Source: Saprospiraceae bacterium (GTDB taxonomy: Bacteria; Bacteroidota; Bacteroidia; Chitinophagales; Saprospiraceae). Taken from it: 44,926 nucleotides of DNA. The translations under genes and the position numbers were made by a program. The stretch spans positions 1 through 44,926 of the forward strand of contig JABDKX010000036.1 in assembly GCA_013001975.1 (NCBI GenBank). Reading direction: 5' to 3'. The notes under the pieces were generated by a model that did not search any database, was not told the DNA's origin, and saw nothing but the letters and a program-made list of their open reading frames with translations. Below are positions 34,998 through 43,883 of the stretch, piece after piece (within the stretch, counting starts at the first letter, position 1; every line of letters starts with the position of its first letter).

Positions 34998-36449
34998 TCA
35001 AAACACCGCATCTATCTCAGCTCTCAACTTTGCAATTTGAGAAGGTCTTGACGCGTGATTTTTAACAACATCACCATTGCCATTTAACAGAAGGTAATAT
35101 GGTATTCTCAATCCACTGCCGTAATGGTTTTGGATATCGACTTTCAATCTTTGATTGGCATTGATGTGATAACCAATCAATTCATATTGCTTGATGTTAC
35201 GATGCCACTTTGCTACATCTGTTGCTTTGTCTGTACTGATATAAACAACTTGAACATCTTGTTCTTTAAGTAGTTTTTTCAAATTTGTATTAAACTGAAA
35301 TTCTCTTTTACATGGACCACACCAACTTGCCCACACATCCAAGTAAAGTTTTTTGCCTTTAAATAATTGAGACAACTCTTTTAATGAGTTTACACTGTTA
35401 GGATTAGAAATAAAATTAATGCCATCTGCAAAATCAGCTTCAATGACTGCAAAGTATTTCTGAATTTTGTCAATATTGGGTTGAAGGTATTTCGAAAAGT
35501 TACTTTTTGAATATTTGGAATTAAACTGTTTGGAAATATCAACCAATGATTTTTCGTATTGGCTTTTATTACTTTCTTGATGAATGTAAGTAGCCAATGC
35601 AGATTCCTTAAGCCCATCAGGTAAATACTTGTTTATGCCGTCATAATAATGCGCATGTCTGTCAGGACCGACATCATAAATTGATTCATTTTTCGAATCA
35701 TAATTTTCAGCCAAATACAACTTAGATCTGAACAGTGCTTTTAGATAATGACCGTACCAAGGAGATCTGTCTGCACCAGCAATTATCTGATCTTGATCAA
35801 CAGCGTCCATCCATAAGTCTTTTGTATCTTGATCAATGACAGGTCTGCGTCGGGATCTTCTCCAAGACACTTCTGCTTTTCTAGCTGCATAAAAGCAATT
35901 TCTATCTATAGTCAATAATTCTTTAGCATCATCAGAGATCTTTAAATTTGGAGAGTCTAACATCTTCAGTTCGCTGGCTTTCGCATTGTCAAAGAGATCG
36001 GAAATATCTTGTCTTTTCATTGCAGAATTCAACGGTGGCATGCCCATTGAAACGTACCTAGGATTATTAAATCTGCCTAGAATATCTTGGAGTGGTTTTG
36101 AGTCGTCCAATACTTTTAAAACAACCGATGTTGGAGACAGCGCAATTTCAATCTGATAGCTCCTTCCTGGTTCGATTATCATTCTTTCATTTAATCTTGT
36201 AGGTATAACAACATTAATAAATGAAGCCTTGCTCAATTCTAAATTAACGGCAAATGAACCATCTTGATTTACTTGAACTGAATCATAAAAAGTGAGATGT
36301 CCTACCCCATTTACAGGATTTGAAACAAAAAGTTGTGACCCATCATATCCTTTTATTTGCCCATTAATAATTACATTTTCAGTTTTCACTTTTTCACTTG
36401 AACAACTGATTAAAAAGATGACAAATAATACTAATCCGAATGATCTCAT
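34998..36449 (-). CDS. TlpA-like thioredoxin lipoprotein
   Basis: 483 aa. MRSFGLVLFVIFLISCS is a lipoprotein signal (Cys16). An N-terminal DUF4369-like beta domain (NGQIKGYDGSQLFVSNP) is followed by a long helical region and a C-terminal thioredoxin fold with WASWCGPCKREF (WCGPC 376-380) and a cis-Pro at 450 (GLRIPYYLLL). It is periplasmic or at the outer membrane inner leaflet and likely reduces disulphides. The start overlaps the SSS symporter stop by 4 bp (ATGA), so it is in the amino-sugar operon. TlpA lipoproteins in sugar-use loci are common in Bacteroidota; the partner is not known. Confidence 0.9.
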   Translation of the reverse strand: MRSFGLVLFVIFLISCSSEKVKTENVIINGQIKGYDGSQLFVSNPVNGVGHLTFYDSVQVNQDGSFAVNLELSKASFINVVIPTRLNERMIIEPGRSYQIEIALSPTSVVLKVLDDSKPLQDILGRFNNPRYVSMGMPPLNSAMKRQDISDLFDNAKASELKMLDSPNLKISDDAKELLTIDRNCFYAARKAEVSWRRSRRRPVIDQDTKDLWMDAVDQDQIIAGADRSPWYGHYLKALFRSKLYLAENYDSKNESIYDVGPDRHAHYYDGINKYLPDGLKESALATYIHQESNKSQYEKSLVDISKQFNSKYSKSNFSKYLQPNIDKIQKYFAVIEADFADGINFISNPNSVNSLKELSQLFKGKKLYLDVWASWCGPCKREFQFNTNLKKLLKEQDVQVVYISTDKATDVAKWHRNIKQYELIGYHINANQRLKVDIQNHYGSGLRIPYYLLLNGNGDVVKNHASRPSQIAKLRAEIDAVF

Positions 36450-38221
36450 TTATAATTTCTTTTTAATAATGAAAATAATATAATGCTCACAAAAATTGAA
36501 ACGGCAGATAATGCATAAGCAACAAGCGTATCACCATACACAAAGGATCCAATACCAAACAAGGCAGTATAAACCATGATTACGCCTAAAAACATCATCG
36601 CTACTTCTATTGAAAGCCCTGTTGTTTTTTGGTTTGCAATTTCCAAATTTTCTGCTTCTGACAAATTAGAAACTACTTTACCCCACCCAATATTATGTGG
36701 TCTTGTTAATTTAAAAAATGAAGTTAATGTTTTCATATCTGTTGGCCTTGTCAAATAAGCAGTTACTAACCAAGACAATGTTGTAATCAAAACACCAATC
36801 AACATTTTTTGATAATCCTCTAGTGGAATATCAGGAAACACAAAGAATATTAAGGCAACTAAAAAAGAGACAATCATCGCTACAATTTCTGACTGCGCAT
36901 TTATCCGCCACCAAAACCATCTGAGAATAAATATTAAACCTGTCCCTGCACCAATTTGTAATATCAAATTAAAAATTTCAAATGCACTTCTGAGATATAA
37001 AGCAAAAACAGCTGCTAATATCATCAAAAGTAATGTCGACATTCTACCGACAAAAACTTGTTGTTTTTCTGTAGCGTCCTGATTGACAAATCGCTTATAA
37101 TAATCATTTACAATATAAGAGGAACCCCAATTAAGATGTGTGCTTATTGTAGACATTAATGCTGCTATTAAAGAAGCAATAATTAGTCCTAATAATCCAT
37201 GCGGTAAATACGTCAACATCGCAGGAAATGCCAAATCATGGGCTAAAATATCATTATCAACATTAGGGAAACTTTCTTTAATATTTTCCAGCTCAGGAAA
37301 CATAACCAGAGATGCTAGGGCAATAACTATCCAAGGCCAAGGACGCAAAGCATAATGCGCAACATTAAAAAACAAAGTAGCCTTTATCGCAGATTTTTCA
37401 TCTTTTGCAGATAACATTCTTTGAGCAACATAACCGCCACCACCTGGTTCTGCACCCGGATACCAAACACTCCACCACTGCACAGCAATTGGAATAATAA
37501 ACAATGGAATCGCAACATTGGGATCTGAAAAATCTGGAAAAAATGATAACTTATCGACCACGTTTTCGTGAGCGACTAAATTGGATAATCCATCTATTTC
37601 TGGCAATGAAACAATATAGATTGCAGCCGCTATCATTCCAATCATGCTCAAAACAAATTGGAAAAAGTCTGTGAGTATGACGCCACGCAATCCACCCATT
37701 GAAGAATAAACTACAGTGACCAATGAAACCAAAACGACGGTTTGTACTGGCGTGAGGCCCAGCATGATACCACCTATTTTGATACCTGCCAACATCACAG
37801 TAGCCATAATAACAACATTAAAAAATACACCCAGATAGATGGCTCTAAATCCTCTTAAAAAAGTTGCTGATGGTCCAGAGTATCTTAGTTCATAAAACTC
37901 AAGATCAGTCATAATGCCAGAACGCCTCCATAGTTTCGCATATACAAATACCGTTAGCATTCCAGTCAACAAAAATGCCCACCAGGCCCAATTACCAGCG
38001 ACACCGTTTTGTCTAACAATATCAGTTACAAGGTTTGGCGTGTCAGCTGAAAAAGTTGTAGCAACCATTGAAACACCCAGCAACCACCATGGCATGTTAT
38101 TTCCTGAAAGGAAAAATTCTTTAGCACTCTTTCCCGATTGCTTCGAAACATACAATCCGATTCCTAAAGTAACCAGAAAAAAAGCTATAATTATTGTCCA
38201 GTCAAAATTGGATAAATTCAT
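36446..38221 (-). CDS. Sodium:solute symporter (SSS family), probable amino-sugar importer
   Basis: 591 aa with about 14-15 TM helices. YVSKQSGKSAKEFFLSGNNMPWWLLG and SADTPN in the first helices, plus GGLRGVILTDFFQFVLSMIG, are SSS signatures. It imports a substrate with Na+. Its place between a GH20/kinase pair and a TlpA gene suggests GlcNAc or a related amino sugar (inference); sialic-acid or other sugar SSS proteins look alike. ATG start. It begins 91 bp from the GH20 stop, a gap without a clear terminator. Confidence 0.92.
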   Translation of the reverse strand: MNLSNFDWTIIIAFFLVTLGIGLYVSKQSGKSAKEFFLSGNNMPWWLLGVSMVATTFSADTPNLVTDIVRQNGVAGNWAWWAFLLTGMLTVFVYAKLWRRSGIMTDLEFYELRYSGPSATFLRGFRAIYLGVFFNVVIMATVMLAGIKIGGIMLGLTPVQTVVLVSLVTVVYSSMGGLRGVILTDFFQFVLSMIGMIAAAIYIVSLPEIDGLSNLVAHENVVDKLSFFPDFSDPNVAIPLFIIPIAVQWWSVWYPGAEPGGGGYVAQRMLSAKDEKSAIKATLFFNVAHYALRPWPWIVIALASLVMFPELENIKESFPNVDNDILAHDLAFPAMLTYLPHGLLGLIIASLIAALMSTISTHLNWGSSYIVNDYYKRFVNQDATEKQQVFVGRMSTLLLMILAAVFALYLRSAFEIFNLILQIGAGTGLIFILRWFWWRINAQSEIVAMIVSFLVALIFFVFPDIPLEDYQKMLIGVLITTLSWLVTAYLTRPTDMKTLTSFFKLTRPHNIGWGKVVSNLSEAENLEIANQKTTGLSIEVAMMFLGVIMVYTALFGIGSFVYGDTLVAYALSAVSIFVSIILFSLLKRNYK

Positions 38222-38312
38222 TTTTGTTATTTGCCTTTAAATTAATCGATTTTATAGAATATCAAGTTTAGGTTTATAAAACATCACCTTCAAAATATCA
38301 CTGAAGTCGTTT

Positions 38313-40556
38313 TTATTCAATAATGACTTCATCCACAAACAACCAGGCTTGATTACCTTCACCTTGTTTTCCTTGAGGAATTTTACCAAAATTTTTAGCT
38401 ACCACTTTTAAGAATTTTGTTTTTAAATCCTTAGTTGAAATTGAAACATTTGCAATTTTCCCAAGTGTTCCAATATTGTTTATTTCATTAATCGACTTAA
38501 AAGATTTGCCATCATCAGACCTGAATACTTCTACTTTCTTTGGAAGATAAATCCATTGTCCATTGCCATTAAAAAACTTCAAATTAATTTTACTGATATC
38601 CGTTTTTTCTGGAAAAACATATTCTGCAACAAAATCGTAACCCTGAAAACCCAACCATTCATCACCACCATATTTTTCATCTGACCCTAATATGCCGTTG
38701 TTGATTGATCCTGCTCCCAATCCACTATATTGATCTGCTGGGGGGTTAACCAATAGGACTGCAGCTCGCGTTCCTAGATGGTTTTGAAAAATCTTCTCTA
38801 TAGGTCTTCCTTTTACTGTATTATTTGCTGCTCTAAAAACATATCGCCCATTTTCCTTGAGATAGAAAGGAAAGTTTATATCTGAATTCCATATGGAGAA
38901 TCCCGGCACTTTATATTCTATATAAGCATCTTTTGGCAATTCTTTAATATCGACATAAGCTCCCTTATTAAACTCTGTATATACTTTTGGAAACACATCA
39001 AATCTATAGTCTGAGATATTGACACCTTTTGACTTCCAAAAATCTTGATGTGCTGTCAAGGCATTAAAAAAATGAGTAAAGTCTTTGTCTTCTTTTTCTT
39101 TCCATAAAACCTCAGACAAAGCTGCCATTCTAGATAGTGCCATATATTCTACATTCTTAAAACTTGGCATATATTCTGTCCACACATTTCCTTGCGCACC
39201 CAAGATGTGATGGTGTTTGTCTTTTTCTAAAACTGAAGGAATCGGATTATAATTATAAACTTTCTCCAATGGTAAATATCCACCAATTGCTAAAGGTTCA
39301 TTGGGGTTATTTGATTGGTAATAATCAAAATAACAATGAGATGTTGGCGTCATGATAACATCATGCCCAGCATTCGCTGCATCAATACCGCCTGCTATTC
39401 CGCGCCAAGACATTACTGTTGCATTTGGTGCTAAACCACCTTCAAGAATTTCATCCCATCCAATAATAGAGCGGCCTTTACTATTGATGTACTTTTCCAT
39501 TCTTTTTATAAAATAAGACTGCAATTCATGTTCATCTTTAAGCCCTTCAGACTTAATGAGGTCTTGGCAAAATTGGCTATTTCTCCAAGCCGTTTTTGGT
39601 GCTTCATCTCCACCAATATGAATGTATTTAGACGGAAATAAATCAACTACTTCATCTATTACATTTTCTAAAAATTCAAATGTAGCTTCACTGGGACAAT
39701 AAATGTCATGAAAGACACCCCATTTTGTTCCTACATCATATGGTTTGTTTTCACACGCCAATTCTGGATATGCCGCAATCGCTGCTAAGCTGTGTCCTGG
39801 CATTTCAATTTCTGGTATTACTTCAATCCCTTTTTCAGAGGCATATCTGACAATGTCTTTTACTTCGTCTTGTGTATAAAAGCCACCATACCGTTTGCCA
39901 TCAAACTTTTGAGGTACATCATTATAATGGCCTATTAATGTTTCTTTTCTAAATGCAGCGACTTCTTGTAACTTAGGATATTGCTTTATTTCAATTCGCC
40001 AACCTTGATCTTCAGTTAGGTGCCAATGAAATTTATTATACCCATAAAAGAATAAGTAGTCAATATATTTTTTAACATCAGCAATAGGAAAAAAATGCCT
40101 GCATACATCCAAGTGCATGCCTCGATATTGGAACTTAGGAGAGGCTGATATATTTGCAATCGGCAAATTGTCATTGAATAATGTAATTTGAATCAAAGTC
40201 GATAAGGCATTGAATTTACCTTCTTCATCATTTGCTTTTATCGTAATTTCTCTTTTGTTAATTTGTAGGTAATAAGCACCTTCCAATCCTTCTTCAGCAA
40301 GAGATTCAAATTTAATATTGTAGTCTGCAGATTGTTTGATCGCCATTCGATTAAACGAAAGGTCATTTATACTATTATAATATTTCGTGCCAGCATTGTC
40401 ATTGGAAAAAATAAGTTCCGTTATTTCAGAATAACCACTACTCATTTCTATTGAATCTGGATTTGGGATGAGAGGTCCTAAAAATCCAGGTTCTTGTTCA
40501 TTACTGCAGGCAATTAAAACTAGTGTAAAAGACAATAATATTATATACTTCATCAT
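38313..40556 (-). CDS. Beta-N-acetylhexosaminidase lipoprotein (GH20)
   Basis: 747 aa. A lipoprotein signal ends at LVLIAC (Cys17). A GH20b-like alpha/beta domain (about 30-140) is followed by the catalytic barrel from YRGMHLDVCRHFF. HIGGDEAP holds the catalytic pair D317-E318, which orients the substrate acetamido group and acts as acid in the substrate-assisted mechanism. The last 100 residues are an F5/8-type C-like galactose-binding domain (KVEVFRSDDGKSF...FLKVVAKNFG). It removes terminal GlcNAc/GalNAc from chitooligosaccharides, glycans or muropeptides outside the inner membrane. The kinase gene ends 29 bp upstream. Confidence 0.95.
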   Translation of the reverse strand: MMKYIILLSFTLVLIACSNEQEPGFLGPLIPNPDSIEMSSGYSEITELIFSNDNAGTKYYNSINDLSFNRMAIKQSADYNIKFESLAEEGLEGAYYLQINKREITIKANDEEGKFNALSTLIQITLFNDNLPIANISASPKFQYRGMHLDVCRHFFPIADVKKYIDYLFFYGYNKFHWHLTEDQGWRIEIKQYPKLQEVAAFRKETLIGHYNDVPQKFDGKRYGGFYTQDEVKDIVRYASEKGIEVIPEIEMPGHSLAAIAAYPELACENKPYDVGTKWGVFHDIYCPSEATFEFLENVIDEVVDLFPSKYIHIGGDEAPKTAWRNSQFCQDLIKSEGLKDEHELQSYFIKRMEKYINSKGRSIIGWDEILEGGLAPNATVMSWRGIAGGIDAANAGHDVIMTPTSHCYFDYYQSNNPNEPLAIGGYLPLEKVYNYNPIPSVLEKDKHHHILGAQGNVWTEYMPSFKNVEYMALSRMAALSEVLWKEKEDKDFTHFFNALTAHQDFWKSKGVNISDYRFDVFPKVYTEFNKGAYVDIKELPKDAYIEYKVPGFSIWNSDINFPFYLKENGRYVFRAANNTVKGRPIEKIFQNHLGTRAAVLLVNPPADQYSGLGAGSINNGILGSDEKYGGDEWLGFQGYDFVAEYVFPEKTDISKINLKFFNGNGQWIYLPKKVEVFRSDDGKSFKSINEINNIGTLGKIANVSISTKDLKTKFLKVVAKNFGKIPQGKQGEGNQAWLFVDEVIIE

Positions 40557-40585
40557 ATCATTTAATCTGAATCGTCATAGATATT

Positions 40586-41440
40586 TTAAATATAATAATT
40601 TACATTTTGGGCTAATGTGTCTATAGGAGTACGAATTACATGGCCTAACGTAATTTTATGTTTATCACAAATAGCTTGAAGGTATTTATGAGATTTAAAT
40701 GCAACCGTTCCAACAAAGTGAATAGGAACATTTTGTAATTCATCTTTATATTGAAGAACGTGAGTCTGAAAATAATTTTCCAGATTTTTATTCAATAGGC
40801 TTTCTATAAAAGGGTCATTTAAATTTTCAAACACGAACTTTGCATACGAGGCTAAAAAGCGACCAGGAAAAGGCTTTTGATAGATATTAGATTTTAAATA
40901 ATCTGGATCTAAATTATAATCTTGTGACAATTTTAATCCCAACTCAGTAGGAAGTTCATTATAAAAGTATGATCTGATTAACATTCTACCAAGGGCAGAT
41001 CCTCCACCATCATCCATAATCGAATATCCTAAAGATTCTAATTTAGAATGTATTGTGGTGCCATCATAGAAACAGATATTGCTTCCTGTTCCTAATATGC
41101 CAACAACAGATGGCTGATTTGTGCAAGCATAAACAGCGCCTTCAATATCTCCTTTTATATTGCATTTAGATAAATTCGGGAAAAAAGATCTGAGCACATC
41201 TTCTAGTTTTTTAGCAAATACCTCAGATTTACATCCTGCACCAAAAAAATAGATACCAGAAATTTGATTTTTATACTTAGAGAGTAATTTAGAATTTTCT
41301 AATTCAGATTTTATCTTATCAGTATCTGAGTACGTAGGATTTATACCATTTGTTGTTATCTTTTCGACAACATCATGACTTTCTGTATTCAAACATACCC
41401 AATCACATGAGGTTGAACCTCCATCAGCAATAAGAATCAC
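40586..41440 (-). CDS. N-acetylglucosamine-kinase-like BadF/BadG ATPase
   Basis: 284 aa of the ASKHA fold. ILIADGGSTSCDW is the phosphate-1 motif, GILGTGSN phosphate-2 and MDDGGGSALG the adjacent glycine-rich loop. The family includes human NAGK and the Bacteroidota GlcNAc kinases. The product would be GlcNAc-6-phosphate, made from sugar released by the GH20 enzyme. GTG is the start; no ATG lies in frame upstream. It leads the operon nagK-like, GH20, SSS, TlpA. Confidence 0.88.
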   Translation of the reverse strand: MILIADGGSTSCDWVCLNTESHDVVEKITTNGINPTYSDTDKIKSELENSKLLSKYKNQISGIYFFGAGCKSEVFAKKLEDVLRSFFPNLSKCNIKGDIEGAVYACTNQPSVVGILGTGSNICFYDGTTIHSKLESLGYSIMDDGGGSALGRMLIRSYFYNELPTELGLKLSQDYNLDPDYLKSNIYQKPFPGRFLASYAKFVFENLNDPFIESLLNKNLENYFQTHVLQYKDELQNVPIHFVGTVAFKSHKYLQAICDKHKITLGHVIRTPIDTLAQNVNYYI

Positions 41441-41601
41441 TTAAAATTAATTTTTGTAAAGATAATTAATTGTAGCGATCCTATATCTTTTCCTATAAAT
41501 GTTATCAATGCCATACTTCCTTATAAAACCTAGAGGAAAACTGCCATTAACGATCATTTCAGGTCAATTAAGATATTATGAATGAGTCTGGCTCAGTAAT
41601 A

Positions 41602-41623
41602 CAAACGTAATCAAGAACGTTCT
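41602..41623 (-). promoter_or_regulatory. Leftward -7 match (TACGTTTG) with nearby palindrome AGAACGTTCT
   Basis: TACGTTTG on the minus strand (41602-41609) fits TAnnTTTG. A perfect 10-bp palindrome AGAACGTTCT (41614-41623) lies just upstream of it, where an operator would block initiation. It would give a leader of about 160 nt for the amino-sugar operon. Confidence 0.3.
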
Positions 41624-41708
41624 AACCATATTGCGACAATCTTAGAGAAACAGATGAGGCTTAACTAGTAAGAATAACGATTATTAGACTTTATCAATTA
41701 ACGATTTT

Positions 41709-41743
41709 TTGACATATTAGAGTCTTAATAATCTATAATTTTG
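41709..41743 (+). promoter_or_regulatory. Candidate distal promoter for the BatA-like gene
   Basis: TAATTTTG (41736-41743) fits TAnnTTTG, and TTGACA (41709-41714) lies upstream. The gap is 21-24 bases, on the long side for Bacteroidota promoters. Confidence 0.4.
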
Positions 41744-41799
41744 GGGGTATTGAATTATTCAAAGACTATTTAAGTAATTTATCATTCAAAAAGAGAGAT

Positions 41800-41833
41800 T
41801 TGCATGATAATCAGTAATGAAATGATATTTTTG
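41800..41833 (+). promoter_or_regulatory. Candidate proximal promoter for the BatA-like gene
   Basis: TATTTTTG (41826-41833) fits TAnnTTTG, with TTG at 41800-41802, a 23-base spacing. Transcription would start near 41839, leaving a leader of only about 12 nt before the ATG. Confidence 0.45.
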
Positions 41834-41850
41834 TAGCCGTAGATTTTATT

Positions 41851-43869
41851 ATGCAGTTTGTACATCCACAGATTTTATGGGCACTTTTAGCCCTTTCTAT
41901 ACCAATCATTATCCATCTTTTTCACTTTAGACGGTTTAAAAAGGTATACTTCACCAACGTTAAGTTTTTAAAAGAGATAAAAGAAGAGAAAAGCACTAGA
42001 CGTCAACTTCGTAATTTATTGGTCCTCTTATCTAGGCTTTTGGCTTTCAGCTTTCTTGTTTTTGCATTTGCACAACCATTTCTGTCAAAAAATGATACGG
42101 CAAAAACCGGTAAAAACTTTGTCAGCATATTTATTGACAATTCAAACAGTATGATGGCATTAAGCGAAGATGTGCCATTAGTCGATAAAGCAAAGAAAAA
42201 GGCTGAGGAAATAGTTAGTGCATATGGTGTCGCAGATCAGTTTCAAATACTGTCTCATGAATTAAAAGGCAGTCAACAAAGATGGATTAATCAAGAGAAT
42301 ACGATCCAAGCTATCGATGATATCTCCCTTAATCCTGAGGTTAATCTGTTATCTAACGTTTATAATAAGCAAAAGCAATCTAAGCCCAAAGAAGGCAATC
42401 ATGTTATTTATTACATTTCAGATTTTCAAAAGAGCATCACCAATTTTAATTTAGATAATGACACACTATCAGAAATAAATCTGTTGCCGCTACAATCAAT
42501 TAAAGAGAGTAATGTCTCGATTGATTCAGCTTGGTTTGAATCAGTAGTCCCTTCGATAAATCAGAATAACAAACTGATTGTTAGAATAAAAAATCACAGC
42601 GAAGAACCCAAAGATGATATCCGTCTAAGCATAAATCATAATAACCAAAACAGACCTGAAGGCACAATTTCTATTCCCGCAATGGGCACAAAAATAGATA
42701 CCATCAATCTTTTGATTTCTCAACCAGGTTGGCAAAACATTCGAATTAAAATTGACGACTACCCTATCCAATTTGATGACACATACTTTATCAGTTTTAA
42801 CATAAAAGAAAAAACATCTGTTTTAGCTATCAATAAAAATGGAACCAACAAATACTTGTCTGCTGTATTTAATGGGTTAAAATCTTTTGATCTCAAAAAT
42901 GTTCAGGTTTCTTCGATTAAATATGATCAACTCAAAGATAACGACTTGATAATTTTGACGGAACTGAATGAAATTACTTCCGGCTTGGCTTCAGCGATAA
43001 AATCATATGTTGAAAATGGCGGCAACGTACTTGTTTTTCCAACCGCTAACGCAAACATCGCATCGTACAATAACTTTTTTACTTCATTGAATTCGAATAC
43101 AATAAACAAATGGACAAAAACGAAGAGCAATGTATTTAGAATCAATACAAGTGAATTCGTTTTTGATAATGTCTATTCTACAATCGGAAATAATTTGAAA
43201 TTGCCTACAACAGAAGGTCACTTTGAATTTAATAAGCAAAATGCAAGAGGTGGTGAATACTTACTCAGGTATCGTGATGGACAAAATTATATTACGAAAT
43301 ATAAAAGAGGTAAAGGAAACTTGTTTGTCTGTGCTTCCCCAATCGATAAAAAATATAATGACCTAGTGGTTAATGCTGAAGTCTTTGTACCGCTTGTATA
43401 TAAAGTAGCATTTGCTGCCAATCAAAATGATCAATTGGCTTACAGCATTGGTAAGGATAATTTTACAGAAGTAAAAAACACCTCTACATCGAATGAGATT
43501 ATTTATAAAATTAAAGGCGCACAAGAATTTATTCCTGGCCAAACAAACTTAGGTAACTCAACTTTGATTAACTTTAATAATATGATCACTGAAGCGGGTT
43601 ATTATGATTTGGTTTTAAATGATGAGTTGATAAAAGGCTTAGCATTTAATTATGATCGCATTGAATCAAACCTTGACTACTTAAACATTGAATCGCTAAA
43701 GCAACAATTTGGACAAAGTGCAAATATCCTAGAAAATACTTTGAACGCTGATTTAAGTAATGTCATTAAAGAAAAAGATCAAGGCATCACTTATTGGAGA
43801 TTATGTTTATTATTAGCTTTATTATTTTTAGCGATTGAAACGCTTTTGTTAAGATTCTGGAAAATTTAA
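41851..43869 (+). CDS. BatA-type membrane protein with VWA-like domain
   Basis: 672 aa. The first 80 residues are the aerotolerance BatA N-terminal domain (VHPQILWALLALSIPIIIHLFHFRRFKK is the hallmark; TM helices at about 8-26 and 57-77). A VWA-like domain follows with the MIDAS motif DNSNS (96-100). The rest is a beta-rich and GATase-like part (KSYVENGGNVLVFPTAN). One TM helix lies at the C-terminus (LCLLLALLFLAIETLLL). Bat proteins are linked to stress tolerance and membrane complexes in Bacteroidota. The dihydroorotase-like gene begins 14 bp downstream. Confidence 0.9.
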   Translation: MQFVHPQILWALLALSIPIIIHLFHFRRFKKVYFTNVKFLKEIKEEKSTRRQLRNLLVLLSRLLAFSFLVFAFAQPFLSKNDTAKTGKNFVSIFIDNSNSMMALSEDVPLVDKAKKKAEEIVSAYGVADQFQILSHELKGSQQRWINQENTIQAIDDISLNPEVNLLSNVYNKQKQSKPKEGNHVIYYISDFQKSITNFNLDNDTLSEINLLPLQSIKESNVSIDSAWFESVVPSINQNNKLIVRIKNHSEEPKDDIRLSINHNNQNRPEGTISIPAMGTKIDTINLLISQPGWQNIRIKIDDYPIQFDDTYFISFNIKEKTSVLAINKNGTNKYLSAVFNGLKSFDLKNVQVSSIKYDQLKDNDLIILTELNEITSGLASAIKSYVENGGNVLVFPTANANIASYNNFFTSLNSNTINKWTKTKSNVFRINTSEFVFDNVYSTIGNNLKLPTTEGHFEFNKQNARGGEYLLRYRDGQNYITKYKRGKGNLFVCASPIDKKYNDLVVNAEVFVPLVYKVAFAANQNDQLAYSIGKDNFTEVKNTSTSNEIIYKIKGAQEFIPGQTNLGNSTLINFNNMITEAGYYDLVLNDELIKGLAFNYDRIESNLDYLNIESLKQQFGQSANILENTLNADLSNVIKEKDQGITYWRLCLLLALLFLAIETLLLRFWKI

Positions 43870-43883
43870 AATCAATTGTTATT

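Larger units (their letters stand above)
41441..41850. other. Divergent promoter region, 410 bp
   Basis: Lies between the amino-sugar operon (leftward) and the BatA-like gene (rightward). It holds two rightward and one leftward TAnnTTTG matches and a 10-bp palindrome, listed separately. No tRNA or stable RNA structure was recognised and the longest ORF here is 28 codons. Confidence 0.5.

Noticed and set aside
41499-41585. 28-codon ORF in the divergent promoter region
   Set aside because: Too short, no signal or conservation evidence; likely chance in AT-rich sequence.
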